Source: Rallus limicola
Taxonomy: Eukaryota; Chordata; Aves; Gruiformes; Rallidae
Direction of reading: 5' to 3'
DNA length: 64,000 bases
Assembly (NCBI GenBank): GCA_022605955.1
Contig: JAKCOZ010000007.1
Span: 13,459,501-13,523,500, forward strand
The notes below the pieces were generated by a model. That model was not told the DNA's origin. It ran no database searches and was given only the letters and a program-made list of their open reading frames with translations. A program made the translations under genes and the position numbers. The first letter of the stretch is position 1, and the number at the start of each line of letters is the position of its first letter. Below are positions 11,701 through 26,700 of the stretch, piece by piece.

Positions 11701-14700
11701 TATAATCACCCCTGAATGTCAAGCATAGCTTCAGACATCTATAATGTTATTTGAATCTGTTCTAAGTACAGATTATCAACAGATCCAAACAAAAAAGAAC
11801 CAATTTTTAGTGAAAAGCTTAGTTTGAAGTAAGTTGCTTGCCCTAGCTGATTTCCTCAATAAGAGTTTAAACCATTAAGAAGTTTTTTCCCCCAGTCTCA
11901 TCACTACCTTCTTCTAAGTCAGCAGCACACCACAGCTGACAGTACTGGATTCAGGTTATGCAAACAAAGGGATTCTGTCCTTCTCTCCAATAATATAAAT
12001 CATCAATCCATCACAGCCATCAACCTGAGTCCTGTTACTTGTTTGGAATCCTGAGGATTCAGCCTAATTTCTATCAAGCACAGCTATCACCCCTTGCCTT
12101 TTATCAAGGAACGTTATCATGCTACCTAACTGCAGCCACATACACCAACAGGAATAAAGGGGTTGGTTGGTTATTTTTTTAAATGAGAGTCAGGCACAGT
12201 TCTTAAGATATGCCAATAACATGCAGCTACCTAGTTCATCCTATGCCACTATTACAATTGTTCTCCCATTCTACTTGTATTTCTTACATTTAGTTCTATT
12301 TTTTCATCTCATAATTGAGGGGCCAAGTTTCACCTTTAAGTCATATAGTTTGAAGTCATCAAAACACACATTTCTGATGACTTTGACACCACAATCACAC
12401 ACATACATTTACAGGAATATTTTTAACAAGAATGTCAGAGGCAGGAACGTTAAACATGATCATTTGTACTTCAGAACATCCAACAGAGCACGCTTTGTGT
12501 ATTTCTACTCCAATGCTCCATACTTACTGCACAGCCATCATACTGGTTTCCATTGTGGAGTCCATTCTCCCTTCAGGTGCAATGTCAGAAACCAATCTAT
12601 CTGTGTCAGTGGGAATATCAGGTGCACAGGCTCCACAAGGTTCTGAAGCTGCTGCTGAGTAGGCTGATGGAGAAAAATTACTACTTCTGAGTTTATTAAC
12701 TTCTTCTTCAAGCTTTTTCTTCTCTTCAAGTAGGCGAGCTCGATCTTCAGAAAGCGTTTCAATCAAATCTAGGACACAAACATTCAAATAAACAGCAGCA
12801 CTAAGGATCAAAACCAATCTGTAGTGAATGGATTTACCCTGTTAAAAGATGAATACTTTTTCAGAACTTTGCTTACCCTTATCTTTTTCTTGCTGTAGTG
12901 TTAACATTTTTAATTTGTCACTAAGATCATTAATTATATTTTCTTTTTTCATTTTCTCTCTTGCCAGAACAGTGTTAAAGTTGGTCTGAAAATAAAAAGT
13001 ATTACTGAAATAAGAAATGTACTGTATAACAAGATAAAGAGATATAACACATTTCAATTTCCTAAACAATACTTAAACAAGGAAATAAATTTGTTTACAT
13101 GTTACACTGATGAAGAGACAAAATGGTTCTCTAACAATACTTAAAGAGTTTTTATCCTTCTAGTTCCTATAAGCCAAATATACATATGTAGTATAACTAT
13201 AAAGAATATAATTTAAAAATAATAAATTGTAAGTTAATGAGTTAGCTTTGGTTTTTTTTTAATAAAGGTTTATATTCCAATTAATGTGTGACAGTGCAAA
13301 CCAGTTACTTTAAGGATTAAAATGGTTATTGAGCCAAGGCAGCACTTTACCAAGATATGCTACATGTAATAAAAAAGAAAAATATCATTAAACTAGAATA
13401 ATATACTAGAATCTGAATTAAAAATGTGAAGTCATGAGTTAATTCCTTAGTGTTCATAAATAATCCAATGCAATATGGTTTTTTGTCTCACAGTGTGGAA
13501 TATACAGTGTTTCAGACTTTATTAAGTAAAATACATTTGTTTTGAAGCTCAAATGCCACCTGCCTGGGCTGCTAAATTTCAAAAGCCATTAAGGAACATT
13601 CTAAATTAATTAGTATTTAAAAATAAGTTAACTTAAATGATACTTAAACAGTATCTTCCTGGAGTTCAACAGAATAATGGATAAGGAGTTTAAGCGATAC
13701 CTTAACAACTTAAGCAAAATAAGTCACAAAACAAAAATTGAATCCAGATTACCCAGTTCACAGATATTTAAAGTTTTGGGGTTTGTTTGTTGGGGTTTTC
13801 TTAATTGCTTTAGCATTGGAGTCAACTGACATATCAGATCCTTGCTCCAGATAGTAGTGGAAATTTAGAATGCTGAAGTGTTACACAGCAAAACCAAAAC
13901 CCACTAACAAATCTCCGTAACTTCAAAATGGCAAAAGAAACATAACTGTCACGGGAGCAAAAAATAATCAAGCCGCTTTACTTGCTGTTCTGCAGTAAGT
14001 GATGTTCTGATGTTTTGCATTTCTTCATTCTTTCTTTTCTCCTGTTCTTCAAGCTGCTCCAAGAACTTCATTTTTTCTTCCTGAAGCTTCTCTTGAAGTT
14101 CAGCAACCAGGCTTGATTCAGCAGATGATTCAGTGGGAGGACTTAAAAGAAAATGTTTAGGCTTTAAGTTTTCAGCATATACAGAGTCCCAGAATACATG
14201 AAATAAACAACACAAGTCAGAAGTTCTTTTAAGGTGTTTTGAATAATTATATTTCCAATTAAGCCATTGCTAAGCTTTAATTCTACTTTTAAATCGTGAG
14301 CATCTCACCAAATCTTCTCTGGGACATTCTGTTTTTTAAAGAACTACACTGGCTCCAATTTTGATATTTTGTTGCTGGGGCGGGGCAGGGGGGGGGGGGG
14401 GGGGCAGGTTTTTTTGCTTTATTTTTGTAATGTAGCAGAAGGTGTGGAAAGTGGTAGAGAGAGGACCAATGGTACATCAACTTCCTGAAATTCTCAGTAT
14501 GTCAAAAGGCAAAGCCTCCAGAGCTCTCACATGATTAATACAATTCAGCAATATCTCTTATGCTAAGCAATCCAGATATGAAACTCAAAAATCTGGGCTA
14601 CAGAGTCTGGAGAACAGTAATAATGATCATAAAGAAAGGGAAACATCAGCAGCCATTGAGGCAGGAAGGATAAAGATGTTAAATGGGTCCTGAAACAGGG

Positions 14701-17700
14701 AATGTTACACAGACCATTTTCCATCACTGAACCCAAAGCATTAGAAACCCTCTTCCATGCCTGGGCTCGATTTATCAGGAACCACCACTGCAGAACACCG
14801 GGACAGACAACTTTTGTTAAAAAGTATTCATTTTAAATTTCTGTTATTCCTCTATGCCAGAATCACATCTAATATAAATAAAATCCCCCCAAACCTAACT
14901 CTCCATCTATATACACGTCAATGGTTTTCTCTAGTCAGGGCAGCCTCGAGGTACGGTCTCCTGATGTTAGTTAGGTAGGCTGTGCTGAAATCCAAACAAC
15001 ATGTGCTAATAAACTCACACCCACAAGGCACAGCTTACACTGCTAAAAATGCTCCGAGCTTTTATTTTTTTGCTTCATAATATAAAGATTTTCTATTAAG
15101 ACTGGGGTCCTACAGAACCTCAGAGATACCAGGAAGATTTAGCATTATCAATGAAAATTTCACTGCAGCGGAGGCAGGGAACCTGTACTTATGACAGTTG
15201 CACACCGGGTGTGAGTTTGGGCATCCATGGAAGAAACCAATTCCAGCCATCTTTGGCCAAAACCAAAGAGGTTTTGTTTCACCATATCATCCAGCACATA
15301 CTTGCCTACCTCTGTTTTGCCATCAATTCTCTCTATCAAGTTAAAGAGCGCAGGGTAAGTTTGAGAAGTGTAAAAGCAAGGTACACCTGCACCTTACTTT
15401 ACAAGCAACAAGAGTTCATTATATACCACGTTACCTAAATGCCAGACTTAAAACATCGGCCTAAACTCACAGCTGTCAGGTGCACTAAACCAAAGCATCT
15501 GCAGTCATCAGTCTCTTGGGTAGTCTGCCTGGACTGCTGTTTGCCAATGACACCCAAGTAAAGGATATTGTTTGTCTCCAAAGGATGGAAACATATTCCT
15601 AGTTTTTAAAACCTCATGACTATATCAAGTAATAGGGTTGCAGATTTCATCTGCAAAGGTCTCAACATCTAGGGCAACAGTGACAGTGCCTTTCTTTAGT
15701 GTTTTGAAGATACCAAAATGTCATTTCTTCAGAGACTGGGGCTCTTCTGCACATAAACACTGTCCTCTTAAAATGACAAAGGATGAATTTAGCAACACGT
15801 TACCACTACTCTATCATATGAACACAGACTGAAGACACAAACTATTAAGCTATATCTAAGCATTCAAAAAGCCCAGAAATTGCAAATAAAAGAGCCAAGT
15901 GAAGTTCTCAGTGGCAAGACAACCTTTGACATTTCAGAAATTAGAAGGAAAATAAGCAGAGAAGAACACGAGTTATGAGACAGAGAAAAACCTTTTTTTA
16001 TACCACTGAGAAAGCACTTCCTTGCTGGATTTTCAATTTACTTCAAATCAAGCCTAACTGTGAGAGAAAATGCATGCTCTTAGAGAGAAGCTTCACTACT
16101 GATGGCAGTGAGATCAAAGTGGCTGGACAATACCAAGGCTGGACAAAGCAGTTGAGATTCCTGTTAAATTTTTAATGTTCTTTACAATGTAATAAATCTT
16201 TTAACTAACTAGCAAACTGCTTCACAATGAAAGTTATTGCGGCACCTGTGTTTTTCAGTTTCTCTTTGTTAGTGCATACTACAGTAGAGAGATTAAACAG
16301 GAGTTAAAAGCACCTTGCAGTTTTCCTATCTTTCTAATCAGGATGACTTGAATTTGAGGCGCATCATAACAAATGCACATTAATTTTTGTATGCTGATAA
16401 CACACAGGTCACAAACATTTATTTGTTAATGTTCATAGAAGTTCAAACCCCAAATTCCTGATACCAGTGCCACATTGGGGTCAAATTTAACAATTCATCT
16501 CTGTCCCTGCCTTCTAGATGGCTAACGTAACACTATTCTTCCAGAAAAGGACATTTATCTGACAAGCATATTAGGCACATGCCTAATAAAAGTTGATTTC
16601 TACCATTACAAGTTAGCTGCTACACAATGACAGAGTGAGGATAGCAAACCAACTTGAATTGCTGACATAGTCTGGGGGTTTAGGAGCTCCAAAATCAGAC
16701 AGCTAGACAGTGACTTTGAAATATGAGGACAGATTCACATAACATATATGCCCCATGGAGAAAAAAAACTGACAGCAGATTAAAGGCATAAAAAGGAGTC
16801 TTAGGAGGCAATACATATTTTAAAGTCACATTGAAAGTTAAATTGACAGAACCCATAACAAGCTACTAACCGTTCTTTACACTGAAGCAGATAGTATTGT
16901 ATTTGAAAAAAAAACCCTATCTCTTCTATCCTGCTTGTGTAAGTACACACACAGCTGTGCTCAGAACTGCTCAAATTTAAGTGCAGATGGCAGATTTTTA
17001 ACAAGTCTGATGACACAGCTACGTCTTTTTCCTCTTGAGTCAATTTTTAAACACTTACAGTGCATTAATACATATAAAAAGAAGAGAACATAGTTTACCT
17101 TTTCCCTCCTTGTTTTCACTATATATCATTACGAAGATATTTTGTTCGATTAAGAAGGGCAGTTCTTAATTTCATTACATTCCAATCTTAATTCAAAAAC
17201 CACAATATTCTCTTGATATATTTTTCCATACACTGACATACAACACACAGACACCAACGTAACATCATTTAGTGACAGATCTGCTTGTATATCAAAATCC
17301 TGAGGTAATGGGAGTGACATGGGTGATTCAAGTAAAGTGGATATTCAGAAGTTCCTTGCACTGTGTGAATTGTGTGCATGTGTTGGCCTCTGCGTAACCT
17401 CCACTCTCCTTTACTTATTTTAACATTAAATTGATATTCAACAGTTAAATGCTAACTTAAATCTGCATTTATGTTCTGCAGTACTCTTCTGGCTTGTATG
17501 TCCATTCCGTCCCTTTTATCAGTCTTTTCCTATTTTACATACTTGGTATATCACAACACCTAGAAAAAAATGCTCTGCTTAGATCTTTCTTGTACAATAG
17601 CTATCTGCTGCATTCCTTCACACAAGAACATAAATGACAAATTTTAGCATTTCAAAATAGAATATTGTTTCTAAGCAGCAAATCAGTGAGAAAAAAATCC

Positions 17701-20700
17701 ACTATTTCCATTCCATAACACCATACTGCTGTTGGCATTACAAACTAGAAAGTAGATAAGAAGTGAGAAGTCAGAAAGAATAATTCTAGGAGTTATTACG
17801 CAAGGGAAAGTATATATTTTTTTTCTTTTTAAAATGGAAAAACACTGCAGACATTAACAATGAAAAACAACTATGTTAGGTGGTCTTTAAAATGATGTTG
17901 CCAATGTGCATTTCATTATAAACCTTAAACTGAAGGCCCTGAAATACATAACTGGCAGCTAAAATCAATGGAAGTCCAGGTAGCCATAGAACAGTTCTTA
18001 GTTGATCATATATATTCCCACATTTTCATGCCACTATTAGCATCAACAAGAGTGTATAGCTAGCCAAAGACAGTTACCAGACCAAAAGCTAGTTACTACA
18101 TGGTCACACAGCGCTAGCGTCAGAGCAAATGATGGAGAGGCTGAGATCATCAAAAGCAGAAGCACAAACAACGTGCTACTGTAGAAACACTCCTTCAATG
18201 CAACATTACAAGACTGAAATATAAAACCTTCACTGCTGTCTGGAAATAATATTGTGTAAGATATTTTACAATCTTTGAAATTGACAGACACACGAGTATC
18301 ACTAACTGTAAAGTGGCAGCAACTTGAAACTTGATTAAAGAAACCAACCCAGATAAACTCAATTAATATCTCCATGTATTTGTACTCTCTGTATACATCA
18401 TGATTATACTGTATTAATAACTTTAAAATGCTAGGAAAACACAGTAACAATTCTTACAGTACCTCCGGTTTACTTGCATCTCAAGTTGTTGTATTTTTTC
18501 CAAAAGCCCTTTTTCAGCAGCTTCCCTCTGCAATTCAAACTCTTTACAAGCAGTTTGTACTGCATCCTCCTTTTCACAAGTGAGCTTCTGAATGAGCAAC
18601 TGTCTGTCTTGTTCTTGGTTAGACACTAACAGTTCTTTCTCTTCTTTAAGCTTATGGATAATAGCTTCATACTTTTCTTGCTGCTCACAGAGACACAATT
18701 TTTCTGTTTTTTCCTTTTCTAGGGCACTCACTTCCAACTCTAACTTACTCTGTAGTTCCGTTACTTGCCCAGAAAGCCTTTTTTCTGCCTCAGAAGTTTT
18801 TTGATGAAGAAGTGTTACTTTATTTAGTTCAGTTCTAAGCAAATTTGATTCTTCTTCGTATCTGTTTACTAACTCAGAAATGCACTGATCTTTCTCAATT
18901 GTCAATAGAGTCCTTAGTTCCGATAAGCCCACTAGATATTCATCACTGTTAATTTGTATTTTATTGTTTAATTTCTCTATCTCCTTTCTTAGGCTTTCCG
19001 TTTCCTTATCAATGTGAGATTTTAAGGTCTCTTGTTGCTGGTTTTTGCTTTCTTCCAAAAGAAGCTTCATTTCATCAGTTTCTGCCTCTTTCAGGGCAAG
19101 TTCAACTTCCAATTTACACCTCAAATCAGACAGATCTGAAACCTTGAGTTGCAGCTCTTCTACTTGTTGTTGTTTCTCTTGCACAACTACCGCATGAGAT
19201 TCCTGCATTTGTTCAAGTCTATGCTGGTTCTCTTTTTTTAATTTATCTAAACAGTCCTTGTGCTCAGCTAGCACCTTCTCAAATTCCTGTAAATGCCTTG
19301 CTTGTAGGTTGCTTTCCAGTTCTTTTAAATGGCTTTGCTCTAAACTCTCGAGTTCTGCCCTCAAGAGTTGTAGTTTTTCATTGTTTTCAACATGAAGTTT
19401 TTTTAAGTCTTCAAGTACTACCTCACGGGACTGTCTCAGTTCCTTAATTTCACAATTTTGTGTCTCCATTTGACATTCCAATTCAAGTAATTTCTGGTCT
19501 TTTTCATTCTGAAGGCAAACTACAGCTTCTTTCTCATTCTTCACCATTGCAAATTCATCATTCTTATTCTGCAGAACTTCCTCGAGACCTAGTAAGTCAC
19601 CTTTTAACTTTTTAATCTTCTTTTTACTTTCTTCACCATCCTCCAATAATTTATTAATTTTAGTCTCATACTCACTTTTCAAAGACTGCAATTCTTTTTG
19701 ATGTTTATCTTTTAGTGTTTTTTCAAGTGAAAGTTTTACCTTCTCAATAGTATTTACTATTTCTAGCGAAGTGCATTTTAAAGAATTAGAAAAGTCACAC
19801 TGTTCTCTATGTACAAGTGTTCTAAAGTGGCAAAGATCTTCTTTTATACCCCTTAAATGTACCTTTGAATCTTGGGCAATAACCCTACACTTTTCCATGC
19901 AAACGTTGAGAGATGCATTTTCTACTGAAACGTCCTTTACACAAGAATTTTTATCTTGCATACGTCTACTGTCTATTGCATTGATAACTGAAGAATAAAG
20001 AGATTCCACCATCATTTCTGGGCTCTGTGGATCACTTATTACATTAGGAGATGCTGGATTTTCTTCTATTACAAATTCATTTACTGCTGACATAAAGTCA
20101 GATTCTGGACTTTCTGCTAATGAATCCAAGTCTAATGACCCTTGCTTAAGAGCTTGCTCCAAGTTCGAGTGGGCAATAGTTTCAAAATCAAATGTATGAG
20201 CATCAATGCTGTCTGGAGACAATTCTTCTAATGGAGCTGGGGGACACACAGGAGGACACAGGGGACCCTGAAGACTGAGTGATGGAGGAGTTCTTGAAGA
20301 GGTAGCAAGTGCAGTTCCTGTTGTACTTTCCATCCTTGGTGTGGTAGCAGATTGTGGCGATGCTTGACTATTGGAGGCCTATAAGTTATAAAATATGAAA
20401 CAGTCACTTAAATTACCTGGCAAAACAAGAACTTGAAAAGTCAGCCATATTTTCTGTATCAGTCTAAAAATATGACTAAAATGCAAGCTAAAGTTGCAGA
20501 AATTCTGAGATATTTTCCAGTAAGTTTCAAAAAACCCCACCATTTATAAATGCATAAATATTAATACATGTTCATCTATTAAAAAGTCTCTCGTAAATCA
20601 CATAGAACTGTATTCAAAGGTCTTCTTACATAGATCATATATAATTGTATTTGAAACATAAGTCTGGATGATAAAAAAATGGAAGTAACCAATTAGAAAT

Positions 20701-23700
20701 AGGCTTTGTTTTCTAACAGCCCATTGATTTCAGTTCTTCTAATAATTTTGTTACTAAATTATTTTACTGTTGCTCATACTGCTATTAAACTTCAGTATAA
20801 TTCAGTTGTGATTGATATAAAAAGCTAAGAAAGTTTACAAAAAGCTTTACTATCAATAAACTGTTGCCTACATCACACACAATATTTGTTCTACTTGTGA
20901 GAGTACAGTAGTGCTAGCAGCATACAGAATAATTGAAAGCAACATTCTGACTTTTCTTCTAGAATGCAAGACAGAACAGCCTGTGGGGATTTCCCCCCCT
21001 ACTCTATGTTGCCTCCATTGCTCCCAATTTTTGTCATTTTGCCTCTGTACCTTGGTTATCACCAAACCAGATTCTGGAGCATCAGATCCTTTCAATACTA
21101 GTGAGAAGAGCTAATGGTTTGAACAATCACCTATAATTGATCATCCATGAGTGACAGCAGCTTATAATCCAATGCAAAAATTAAGAAAAATTTCTCCATC
21201 TTTTCAGAACTAAAAACTTACCTTTAAGTCAGTTTTCAAATAAATTTATATTAAATAACATGTTTGAGAATCATTGTTATCAGTTCTTGTTCACTACTAT
21301 ATGAATTATAGAGCAAGATCTCAAGATCCAGCAAATACTCTGCTGCAAAGTACAAATTCAGGTACAGTGTTTGAAAACCAATCTTTGCTATTTTAAAGAC
21401 ATGATCCTTTTCTATACTGCCATGGAATGTATATTTAAGTGAATTCAGCTGAAGCTTATCATAGCTATAGTAACTGTTCCATGCACTTACTTCTATGCAC
21501 CTGAAATTCAGTAAAGCAACATCTTCAAGTGCTTTGGAAAAAAAAAACAAAAACACCTCAGCACAGCCTTAGAGACCATGCAAACAACCTGTGGTCTGTA
21601 ACTCACAAGCTTTTTGTATGTGACAGTTTAACTGGAAGTATATTATAAGGTTACACTTTGGTTATAGATTTTTATCTTTGCTGTTTGATAAATTTAACGT
21701 AATACATTTACTGCTCATAAGCTTTGTCTGGCAGAATTGTTCATTAAAGCCCTCTTCCTCCACTAGCTTCTAATGTACCAGAATTATGAACAAATAGCCA
21801 ACTTGTAGTATCTTATACTGTTAACAACAACAGGGACTACAGAAGCCCTAATACCAACAACAGTATCACATACAGATTCTTAAAATATAAACCTTAGGCT
21901 ACAGCAAGCGCCAAACACATCCCAGTGGAAGCAAAAAAGTAACGTGCTGCCTCAGTATCCACCAAGGATGCATTCCTGACCAAGTCTGTAATAGGATGGA
22001 GAGCAAAGTAATTTTTCATAGGAAAAAACTACACTGACATAAATTGAATATACATAAGTGAGAGTATCAGTGACACAGAGGATGAAGAGGCCTGAGCAGA
22101 ATAAGAGGATCACAATCTGGAAGAGCCACTGAGTAGTTTTGTTTGTTTTTTAAATGATCAACATTCAGAAAAATCTCAGTTGCATGGTCTGCAATATAAC
22201 CCAACCATTGCTTTTCCATCCTTTAGTCTTTAAGAACTTGATCTTACTCATCTGAGGAATATGACCACCTTGAAAAGGAACCTCTAAAGAGTCATGAGAG
22301 TATTTAGTGGAATCTTTTACTGCAAAATGTTCAGTCTGAAAGTGCTGGCGATCCTTCAGAATGGTGCTCTTCTCCAAACAGCCAACACTGCCTCCAGCTG
22401 ATAAACCTGCTGATAGCTGTTCATGACTCTCAAACAAGCTACATAGTATCCATGCATTAAAAATGTGTGTCTGGTGTTAACATGTTAGCTTTTCTTGAAG
22501 AAACTCTTGCTATTGGTTGAGCTCAGCTACTTGACTGTCAACAGTTAGTGGAGCTGGGCGATAAATGGTTAGCAACAGAACACACAAAAAACCCCAAATA
22601 GAAGTAACCTATAATGGACTGGTAATGCATAAATAGCCAGTGTTTATTTTCTCCTTTTTTTACAAATGGCTGCTAACCAAAAAGGGACCCCACTCTTCCC
22701 TGCACCATGTAAATGTTCTCTTAATGGAGATGTTAAGCGAGACTAAATTAATTTTGAACTGAGATTTAAGAAGAATCTATTTCCAGCTCTGACACTCATC
22801 TATTTGGCAGAGCGGCATTTATACCTCACCTCCATTAGCCTCTGCACCTATGTGAAAGTAAACCATGCACTGTTTTTGTTATCTAGTGATGAACACCCAC
22901 TGTAAAAAAAAATGCTTATTTACATTATATACAGAATATTGTCTTCATCAAAAATGAACACAGGACATGAGCAAAAAAGCCTTGAAGGGAAATGCTCCTA
23001 TTGTTAAAGGTACTTTTAATCCAAGTTTAAGTATTTCCCCTTGGATTTAATTTCAGACTGTTGCTTACCTAAGAAAACTCAGAAAAATACTTGTCAAAAG
23101 GTACTGTATATGCTGACAGATACCTGAACTCAAAGCACATGCTTTAAGTGAGAAACATTTAACAACGCTAAAGAGCTTTATCAGTAATAAATCTAGCATC
23201 ACAGCTGTCAGTAAGCACATGCTAAAAATGCACTACGAAGACTGAATATTAGAAGGCCCTACGGAGACACATGCAAAGGAAAAGAGGTATCTACTTCTGG
23301 TACCCCTGTAGAATCATGCTAGAAGGTGAAGAGTAAGGATATCGCATGAAGAGGAAAAAAAAAAAAAACCACAAACACAAAAACCCCACAACTGTCACTG
23401 TGTGCTGTAATATTCTACTGAGTTTATCTTCCTCATGACCCAGGGCTGTAACAAATTCCATGCCTCTGCATTGGCTGCTGAGAGAAGTGTCTTCATTAGA
23501 GTATCTGATTACTGCTTAGTGAAGAGTTAAACCTCATATTTGAGTAGCTGAAATTATATGAAGACTTCGTTTATTGTTATTTTCTTGAGAAGCTGGTGCC
23601 TGCCATCTAGTCTGTTTACAATCCACAAGCAGCAATGCATATGTCATACATTGAGTCCTGTGATAACAAAGGAGGAGTCAAGAGCAAATTTAAAAAAATA

Positions 23701-26700
23701 TAGAAGCTGCGTTAATTTTTTAAGTTCTCAGGTGTTGCTGGATTAATTATGTGATAAACAGTCAGGGAATAGAGCAATTCTTGCAAGGATTACAGTGTTT
23801 GAATTTCAACTTAAATAGTAGATCCATAATCTCATTTGAAAAACCAACTTCTCTTAGAAGAGAAATTTTCAACACCAAAGGACTGCATAATCATCTTACC
23901 TGACTCCTACAGGAACCTTAGCTTTCTCCTGGACATCTTTAACCCAATCACTGATCTGCTCAAACTTTGTCAGTATGTACAGAAATGAGAGGGCGCACCA
24001 ATATCTTTGGTGTGATACCATTACATTACAAAGAATAAGCAGAGAGCTTTTAAAAAGGAAAACAGGTATCAAAGTAGAAGCAAATTAAAAATCAGCAACA
24101 GTGTTATTTACTCTGATGTAATACTAAAAAAGAAACTGGCTATCAGAGAGGCAAATCATCATTAATGTTCTATGAATATGAAAGCTGAAATAATAAGAGT
24201 TACTGGACACTTAAAAAGAGATCCTATGAACATCCCCAGTAAGGCATGGGATCTCTTCTCTAACTCACTTTGCTCATCTGCAGCAACAGCTTTTCTCCTC
24301 TACCTAAAGCAATTATCAAAAGCTGTGGTGGTTGATGCAGTAGGATGAATTCCCACCTGATCCAGACAGAGGCAAACCGCCACACTACCAACAAGCCACG
24401 GAAATGATCCCAGTCCCAACTTAAATGAAAAGGCTTCTGCTGCCAGTTCTATAGACAGGGAGGTTGGGGAGAGAAGTGCCTCCTTGAGAGACTGCAAGAG
24501 CAGCACTCTGTTACATGGGCAACACTCGACGCCTGCACAGCCATCACCAACTCTGCACTGTGCTGGGGCGATATCTTACAGTTCACCAACAGAATGTGTA
24601 GGTGTATGAAGCTGAAGGCATCTTCAGGACTATTACTAAATGTTTATCCATCTTTCTCCCATCAATACTAAGGATAAGAGAACATTTTAAATTATTGCAG
24701 TAATTCTATGCAAAAAAGAACACACGTAAAACTAACATAATTAAAAAAAAAATACTTCTAGATCATCTGCAGAAAATATCACCACAGAGTAGAATGTAGT
24801 ATCTTTCATCAAGTAAAACCAGAGCACCATTGCTAAGAAAAAAAAAAAACAACCCTGACAGATCTATTTGCTTCAATTCCCCAAAAAAAGAGTTCAAATC
24901 AATCATTGAAATTACACATACTGATGGGCACTTTTAAGGTGACATCATGAACGGTCCACTCTGTGCAATGCAATTTAGTCTAAGGAAAGAGACAATTATC
25001 CAAATCTGTCTAAACACTTGACATTTCTGAATCAGTCAAGAATCCAAACTGGTCACAGTACTGCAAAAGGGAAGAGTGGAAAGAACAAGTTATCCCAATC
25101 TGGCAAACACCTTTTTGTGGAGCCAGATAATGAATAGAATTTCTCAGATAAGCAAGTCTGAGTTAAAAAGGGAAAATTATATAGACTTAAATAAGACACC
25201 CTTCTAGTTTATTTTTTTTACTTCTATTAAATATATTTTGAATTAAAATTTACTCCCATCCTTTCACACACTACTGACATTGCAAGCCTGGCCTGGTTTT
25301 CAGCTGGGATAGAAGAATTCATTTTCACAAGAAGCTGAGAGGGACATACAGAGTACAGCTAACCCAAACTAGTCAAAGGGATACTCCACATCATACGATG
25401 TCATGCTAAGTACTTAAGAGTGGAAGCTGACCAGAAAGAAGTCTCTGCTCAGAGACTGACTAGGCATCTGAACAGTGGGCAAATTGTATCCTAAGTATTA
25501 TTATTTACTTATTCCTTCCCTGTTGCAGTAAACTGTCCTTACCCCAGGCATGAGTTTTACCTTTTTCTTACAATTCTCCTCCCCATCCCACCACAGGGGA
25601 AGGTGGGGGTGGGGAGAAGAATGAGCAAGCAGCCGCGTGGTGCTCAGCTGCCAGCTGGGGCTAAAGCACAACACAAGCCTGAGTGGAAAATTAATTCATT
25701 ACAACACCTGTCACTACCCTGATTTCTCATGAGAGAAATTTCAGGATGCTGCGGTTGGGGGAGGACTTCTTCATTTCAGAGCATGTTCAGAAAACTCTGA
25801 TTTCAGAAAATATACACCACTCCTAGCCATTCCATGGTCAGGTCCTAACAGTCCTGTTCTTCATGGCTGTTCATAAAAAAAACAATCTACATAAAGAGAG
25901 AAAAGAACTAAGAATTACGTCATACATGTTTTCTGTATTGCAGAACAAAAAGCAGCCCAGATCTTGTATTTTACATAAATGAAGAACTTCCAGTAAACCT
26001 CTTGTTCAAGTCCCAGAATAATAGGAATACAGGACTTCACGTTACCTCATATAAGCAGGAATTTGCTAATTCAAAATGAAATATGTCCAGAAACCTTGGC
26101 AGATACTTCTACTCAGCAGAGTGGATACAAACACACCATAGATAACATGGAGTCCCACAAAAATTACACCTTTTTTCTATAGCAAAACTGATAAAGAAAT
26201 CAAATTTGATGCAGCCAGCTGCAAGCATTGCTAAATTCACCTGGAGTTTCACTGGGACAGGCTACAGTCTGAAGCTAAAAGGAACCTGTTTGGTGTATTA
26301 TCAAAGTTAGAGGCTGAATGCACAGAAGCAACCAAGAGAAGTTTGACTGCTTAACAGAGCTGCTAGGGGAAAGATCTGCTTGACGTGCAGACTGAAACTA
26401 GGAAGAGATCTTTTTGCCATCTGTCCCTTCTATACTCAAAGAAATAAACTGCATAGATTTCTTCCTTTACCCCCAAAACAGGGCTACAACAAAGGACTAA
26501 GGGCCACATCAATATTCAGGCTAATGGGGACAACTAACCAAGACTCTAAATTCTCCTTAACGGCTTCTGCCAAAAGGACTGAAGAAGCAATGCAAAGAAA
26601 AAACCACCCCAAACCCTCTAGTGAAGTTACAACTTCATTAAACACAATCTAAAGCAACAGAGGCAAAATGCACGTATTCTGTACACAAAGCTTGAGAAGA

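Larger units (their letters stand above)
9950..12527 (-). other. RB1CC1 intron 16 (2.6 kb), CR1 piece and repeat copy B
   Basis: The intron contains a short CR1 fragment (about 10803-10931) and the second copy of the 75-bp direct repeat (11198-11272). The rest is unannotatable AT-rich sequence. Confidence 0.85.

Noticed and set aside
12167..12662. Plus-strand ORFs overlapping exon 16
   Set aside because: These are antisense shadows of the RB1CC1 coding exon and adjoining intron.
18043..18450. Minus-strand 135-codon ORF just past exon 13
   Set aside because: It lies in intron 13 after the exon 13 donor, is AT-driven in composition, and the conserved protein continues in exon 14 instead.
22165..22437. 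Minus-strand 90-codon ORF in intron 12
   Set aside because: Bounded by stops, no splice signals of note, no recognisable family; consistent with chance.
24240..24600. Slightly GC-richer block in intron 12, considered as an exon or repeat
   Set aside because: No protein-level or repeat similarity recognised and no paired splice sites.
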